Assembly (NCBI GenBank): GCA_905235495.1
Contig: CAJOMK010000033.1
Coordinates: 1-9,548 of the forward strand
Direction of reading: 5' to 3'
Length of the DNA stretch: 9,548 nucleotides
From: an uncultured Methanobrevibacter sp.
GTDB lineage: Archaea; Methanobacteriota; Methanobacteria; Methanobacteriales; Methanobacteriaceae
How positions within the stretch are numbered: the stretch's first letter is position 1; the number at the start of each line of letters is the position of its first letter. Under the pieces are notes generated by a model. The model saw nothing but the letters and a program-made list of their open reading frames with translations. It had not been told where the DNA came from and searched no databases. Of the stretch, positions 6,892 through 9,548 are shown one piece after another. Both the position numbers and the translations under genes were made by a program.

Positions 6892-7449
6892 ATGTTAAGT
6901 GAAAATGATGGAAAATATTTACTAAGTTTAGCAAAAGATGCCATTGAAACATATGTTAAAGAAAATAGAAAAATCAACACACCTTCAGATTGTCCTAACT
7001 ATATGTATGAAGAACTTGGTGTGTTTGTTACCTTGAACAAGCACAATAATCTTAGAGGATGCATCGGTTATCCTGAACCAGTCTATCCATTGCTTGATGC
7101 AGTTATATATTCTGCAATATCTGCTGCAATCAGAGATCCACGTTTTCCAAGTGTTGATGAAAGTGAACTGGATAGTCTCGAATATGAAATAACCGTTTTG
7201 ACCAAACCACAGCTAATCGAAGTTGAAAAACCAATCGATTATTTGGACAATATAATTATTGGTGAAGATGGATTGATTGTAGAGAAAAGGTTCTATAGAG
7301 GATTGTTATTGCCTCAAGTCGCTCCAGAACATAATATGGACAAGGAAGAATTCATATCTCATACCTGTATGAAGGCAGGGCTCAGACCAGATGCATGGAT
7401 TGATGAAAATACAAAAGTATACAAATTCCAAGGGCAAATATTTAAATAA
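6892..7449 (+). CDS. AMMECR1 domain protein (AmmeMemoRadiSam protein A type)
   Basis: This is a single-domain member of the AMMECR1 family, found in all three domains of life. Its biochemical role is not established; in many prokaryotes it is coded near MEMO-like and radical SAM proteins, which are not in this window. The family signature LRGCIGY is at 54-60, with the invariant cysteine C57. 'AAIRDPRFPSV' (78-88) and 'GLLLPQVAPEH' (137-147) are further conserved blocks, and 'FISHTCMKAGLRPDAW' (154-169) is the usual C-terminal stretch. The 185-residue length is normal for archaeal forms. ATG 6892 is chosen because AGGTGA (6881-6886) sits five bases before it; the in-frame TTG 6877 lies upstream of that site and would put the site inside the gene. 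The protein should be soluble: no signal peptide or membrane segment is visible. Confidence 0.93.
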   Translation: MLSENDGKYLLSLAKDAIETYVKENRKINTPSDCPNYMYEELGVFVTLNKHNNLRGCIGYPEPVYPLLDAVIYSAISAAIRDPRFPSVDESELDSLEYEITVLTKPQLIEVEKPIDYLDNIIIGEDGLIVEKRFYRGLLLPQVAPEHNMDKEEFISHTCMKAGLRPDAWIDENTKVYKFQGQIFK

Positions 7450-7557
7450 AGCTTCTAATAAAAGTATTAACTTAAAACATTGAAGAAAAATGATTTTTAA
7501 AAATTCTAAACAAAATTTTTGAATTAAGATTATTAAAACTTCCAACAATAAAATTTC

Positions 7558-7625
7558 AATTATGATTATAAAAATTACAAATTAAAAAAAAAAAAAAAAA
7601 TATCAAATTATGATTACATGGTGAT
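7558..7625 (+). promoter_or_regulatory. nog1 promoter region with A17 tract and flanking repeats
   Basis: A TATA-like TATAAAAA (7567-7574) lies about 60 bases before the GTPase start, which would put initiation near 7595, inside a run of 17 A (7584-7600). The 11-base sequence AATTATGATTA occurs on both sides, at 7558-7568 and 7606-7616. The ribosome site GGTGAT (7620-7625), a perfect match to the archaeal 16S 3' end, follows. The spacer from 7450 to 7557 holds only A/T-rich sequence with weak T runs, perhaps the end of the AMMECR1 transcript. Confidence 0.4.
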
Positions 7626-7630
7626 AAAAA

Positions 7631-8686
7631 ATGATGTTACCAACTATTCCAACTCCAGATGAATTATTAGATAAAGGTTTCAGAAGAGGTAAGAAGGCAG
7701 CAGATTTACTAAGAGGAGAAAAGATGCCTAAACACTTAAAGGGTAAACGTATTGAAGAGACAAGAGTAATCACTGCTTGCCAAGTTATTAAAGACAGCCT
7801 TAAAATGATTTTGGACCGTACCCCTGAAATCGAAGAATTGCCAGAATTTTATCAAGATTATATAGACATCACTGTAGGTGTGGATGATTTCAAGCAATCA
7901 TTAGGTGCAGTTAATTGGGCATATGGTATTATTACCCAACTCGAAAAGGAATATGGTGCAAAAATAAGAAAATCCTCATCTGAAAGAGCAACTGACCTTA
8001 GAAAACAGGCTTATGGAAGAATCTCTTCAGTTGTTCATAAGATTGAAAAGGATTTGGACTTTTTAGATTTTGCAAAACAATCCTTAAGAAATATGCCTAC
8101 CGTTGACTTTGATGCAATAAGCATCGTTATTGCAGGATTCCCAAATGTAGGAAAATCAACATTATTAACCCATATCACTGATGCTGAACCTCAAGTGGCT
8201 AATTATCCATTCACCACAAAAGGTATTCAAATCGGACACTTCGAGAAAAAATGGCAGCATTACCAAATCATTGACACTCCAGGTTTATTGGATAAGCCAA
8301 TTGGAGACATGAATGATATTGAAATGAACGCTATGGTTGCTCTCGAACACTTGGCAGATGCAATATTGTTCATTTTCGATGGATCTGAAACTTGCGGATA
8401 CCTTCTTGAAAATCAATACAATCTCTTAGAAGAGATCAAAAATGTATTTGATGCTCCTATCATCTACTTATTCAATAAGATGGATATTGCTGAGTATGAT
8501 GGCATAAGACATGATTATATCCAACAATACATTGACAAAACTGAAAATCCTTTGCTTATCTCAGCTGCAGAAGGAGAAGGTATTGAAGAGATAATTGAAT
8601 TGATCATGAAAGTTGAAAAGAGAGAAAGAGCAAGTGAAGAGGAAGACGAATATGAATATGATGAAAATTACTTTGATTTAACTTAA
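7631..8686 (+). CDS. Nog1-like GTPase (50S ribosome assembly)
   Basis: This is a GTPase of the Obg/Nog1 superfamily, archaeal Nog1 group; eukaryotic Nog1 acts in 60S subunit assembly, and a like role in the large subunit is inferred. The N-terminal start '[18 protein letters not shown]' (3-20) and the helical region to about 160 are typical of Nog1. The GTPase domain shows G1 GFPNVGKS (169-176), G2 around T195/T196 in 'YPFTTKG', G3 DTPG (215-218), G4 NKMD (282-285) and G5 SAA (311-313), all intact. After a short helix, the end (331-351) is very acidic ([12 protein letters not shown]). At 351 residues it has the compact archaeal form without the long eukaryotic C-terminal part. GGTGAT precedes ATG 7631 by five bases; ATG 7634 is nearly as good, and the choice changes one residue. 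It appears to be a single-gene unit, convergent with the histone gene. Confidence 0.93.
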   Translation: MMLPTIPTPDELLDKGFRRGKKAADLLRGEKMPKHLKGKRIEETRVITACQVIKDSLKMILDRTPEIEELPEFYQDYIDITVGVDDFKQSLGAVNWAYGIITQLEKEYGAKIRKSSSERATDLRKQAYGRISSVVHKIEKDLDFLDFAKQSLRNMPTVDFDAISIVIAGFPNVGKSTLLTHITDAEPQVANYPFTTKGIQIGHFEKKWQHYQIIDTPGLLDKPIGDMNDIEMNAMVALEHLADAILFIFDGSETCGYLLENQYNLLEEIKNVFDAPIIYLFNKMDIAEYDGIRHDYIQQYIDKTENPLLISAAEGEGIEEIIELIMKVEKRERASEEEDEYEYDENYFDLT

Positions 8687-8780
8687 GTAATTCTTTTCAT
8701 ATTCTTTTAATTTTATTTCAATTAATCTTTTTTTATTTATTAAATTCTTAATTTTAATTTTTGATTCTTAAATTTAACTT
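8687..8780 (+). terminator. T-rich terminator region of the Nog1-like gene
   Basis: Directly after the stop the plus strand becomes T-rich, with T7 at 8728-8734 and shorter runs. ATTCTTAA-type segments recur at 8744 and 8764 (20 bases apart). No convincing hairpin is seen. The T-rich state continues to about 8835, after which the strand turns A-rich. Confidence 0.5.
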
Positions 8781-8908
8781 TTTTAATTATTTTCCTTTTT
8801 AAAACATACTATAATTTTCCAATTCTCTTTTTTAAAATACAATAATATCAGTGAAAAATAGTAGAAAAAATCGTTTAAATAGTTTAAAAATTGTAAAAAT
8901 TATAAAAA

Positions 8909-9007
8909 TAGTAAATTCTTAAAAAAAAATAATAAACTCTTAAAAAAATAGTAAATTCTTAAAAAAAAATAATAAACTCTTAAAAAAATAGTAAATTCTT
9001 AAAAAAA
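8909..9007. repeat. 40-bp tandem repeat, about 2.5 copies
   Basis: The 40-bp unit at 8909-8948 is repeated without change at 8949-8988, and a third copy runs for 19 bases (8989-9007). Each unit is itself two related halves: TAGTAAATTCTT plus A9, then TAATAAACTCTT plus A7, so there are five half-units of 19-21 bp. On the histone strand each half is a T7-T9 run followed by AAGA(A/G)TTTA, so the array adds five consecutive U runs behind the histone gene. It lies about 60-160 bases past the histone stop. Confidence 0.85.
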
Positions 9008-9025
9008 TGTAAAAAATAAAATAAA

Positions 9026-9071
9026 TTTTATTAAAAAAAATAAAAGTAATAAGATAATTAATTATCTTATT
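9026..9071 (-). terminator. 24-bp palindrome and U-run at the histone gene end
   Basis: Positions 9048-9071 form a perfect 24-bp palindrome (AATAAGATAATT and its complement) that includes the histone stop codon TAA (9069-9067). In the mRNA it could fold into a hairpin holding the stop, followed on the minus strand by a T8 run at 9040-9033. It may be a terminator or a 3'-end stabiliser; further U runs come from the tandem repeat beyond. Confidence 0.6.
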
Positions 9072-9270
9072 CTTTGTCGATAGCTAATGCAATATCATCT
9101 GCTTTTACAGTTTGTCTTTTTGCAATTTTAGCGTATCCAATTGCTTTTTTAGCGACTGCTGCTGCGTCTTCTTCTAAGTATGCTACTAATGCGTCTACTG
9201 CGTCAGCACTTATTCTTTCAGCACCAGCTTCTTTTATAATCCTATTTACAGGAGCTTTAGGAATTGCCAT
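9067..9270 (-). CDS. archaeal histone (HMf type)
   Basis: A 67-residue single histone-fold protein that aligns without gaps to HMfB from residue 1 to 67. It forms dimers and wraps DNA, probably as longer stacks. Conserved: R10 in 'NRIIKEAGAER' and R19, both DNA contacts; G16 at the stacking interface; and 'KRQTVKADDI' with R52, T54 and D59. Differences from HMfB: position 53 is Q instead of K, and the dimer-dimer face has Y46 and I49 where HMfB has L46 and H49. Counting side chains gives 11 basic and 11 acidic, so the net charge is near zero, lower than HMfB. ATG 9270 is chosen because a full GGAGGTGA (9283-9276) lies five bases before it; the longer form from GTG 9279 would start inside that site. 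The strong ribosome site suits an abundant protein. Confidence 0.95.
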   Translation of the reverse strand: MAIPKAPVNRIIKEAGAERISADAVDALVAYLEEDAAAVAKKAIGYAKIAKRQTVKADDIALAIDKE

Positions 9271-9275
9271 AATTT

Positions 9276-9335
9276 TCACCTCCGTTTTAATAGTATAGTA
9301 ATATTATATCAATACTTAGTATTAAAGCTTTTCCC
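9276..9335 (-). promoter_or_regulatory. histone gene promoter and ribosome site
   Basis: The ribosome site GGAGGTGA (9283-9276) matches the 16S 3' end over eight bases. On the minus strand GGAAAAG followed by CTTTAATAC (about 9335-9320) resembles a BRE plus TATA box and would start transcription near 9300, giving a leader of about 30 bases. A 13-base interrupted palindrome, AATACT-T-AGTATT (9311-9323), overlaps this box and may be an operator. Confidence 0.4.
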
Positions 9336-9548
9336 TTTTTAGGTCAAATTTACTCAATTTTACTTGATTTCTTCGATACTTATAGTAAAATACTGATTTT
9401 TTTCAAATAATATTTATTATATATTTTTTGAAAAATCCGTGCAAAAAATTTATATTATTTTTTAAAAAAAGATTATTTCTATTAAAATTTATAAAAAATT
9501 TATTAAAATGATTGAAAAAATTTAAAAAAAAATAATTTTTGCAAGATG
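9336..9548. other. upstream spacer of the histone gene, no gene seen
   Basis: No coding frame or RNA gene is evident. TACT-type segments occur at 9351, 9361, 9377 and 9391. From 9400 on the sequence is A/T-rich with one odd GC-richer spot, CCGTGC (9438-9443). TGCAAAAAATT (9441-9451) and AATTTTTGCA (9534-9543) are near-complements, 80 bases apart. A gene may begin at the ATG on the last three bases, but nothing can be said of it. Confidence 0.5.

Noticed and set aside
8909..9007. The 40-bp repeats as a CRISPR array
   Set aside because: Units abut with no unique spacers, are almost pure A/T and have no cas genes nearby; it is a simple tandem repeat.
9074..9298. Plus-strand 74-codon frame opposite the histone gene, looking like a small membrane protein
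   Set aside because: It is antisense to a clear histone with a full ribosome site; its hydrophobic, alanine-rich translation mirrors the alanine/lysine codons of the histone.
9400..9548. RNA gene near CCGTGC (9438-9443)
   Set aside because: No tRNA arms, CCA or GC-rich stem is present; methanogen structural RNAs stand out as GC-rich in such genomes, and this is one isolated hexamer.

Overview
The window looks like chromosome from a very AT-rich methanogenic archaeon, most like Methanobrevibacter or a close relative in Methanobacteriales. The evidence is an archaeal-order secF-secD pair, a free-standing aspartate carbamoyltransferase regulatory chain (PyrI), an archaeal Nog1-type GTPase and an HMf-type histone. 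Ribosome binding sites are of the GGAGGTGA type, four genes have an exact TATAAATA box upstream, and the spacers are almost pure A/T. No mobile element, CRISPR array, tRNA or rRNA was seen. I did not recognise a new multi-gene system; this is mainly housekeeping sequence with some unusual protein tails and spacers.

Layout: (1) 2-205, the 3' end of a flavodoxin-like gene, then a 325-base spacer with the secF promoter. (2) 531-2890, secF and secD, two bases apart with the secD ribosome site inside secF; an operon for the membrane part of the archaeal Sec machinery, closed by an 11-bp hairpin and U-runs. (3) 3185-4429, a GMC-like FAD oxidoreductase with a four-cysteine cluster, ending in a hairpin that overlaps its stop codon. 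(4) 5078-4620 (minus), pyrI, convergent with the oxidoreductase and divergent from tldD. (5) 5216-6586, tldD, a metalloprotease subunit without its usual TldE partner nearby. (6) 6892-7449, an AMMECR1-domain protein preceded by about 300 bases of A/T-rich leader. (7) 7631-8686, Nog1-like ribosome-assembly GTPase, with a run of 17 A just upstream. (8) 9270-9067 (minus), a 67-residue histone, convergent with the GTPase across a 380-base spacer that holds a 40-bp tandem repeat and a 24-bp palindrome.

The genes cover protein export (SecDF), pyrimidine control (PyrI), peptide or modified-peptide processing (TldD), ribosome assembly (Nog1) and chromatin (histone). Only secF-secD is clearly an operon; the rest have their own spacers and probably their own promoters. 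Three starts rest on ribosome sites: ATG 6892 for the AMMECR1 gene (not TTG 6877), ATG 9270 for the histone (not GTG 9279), and ATG 5078 for pyrI, which has no ribosome site but a TATA box at the distance expected for a leaderless mRNA.

The points most worth a second look are the 100-residue charged, lysine-rich cytoplasmic tail of SecF, the cysteine cluster in the GMC-like enzyme, the A17 tract between repeats upstream of nog1, and the palindrome plus tandem repeats behind the histone gene.
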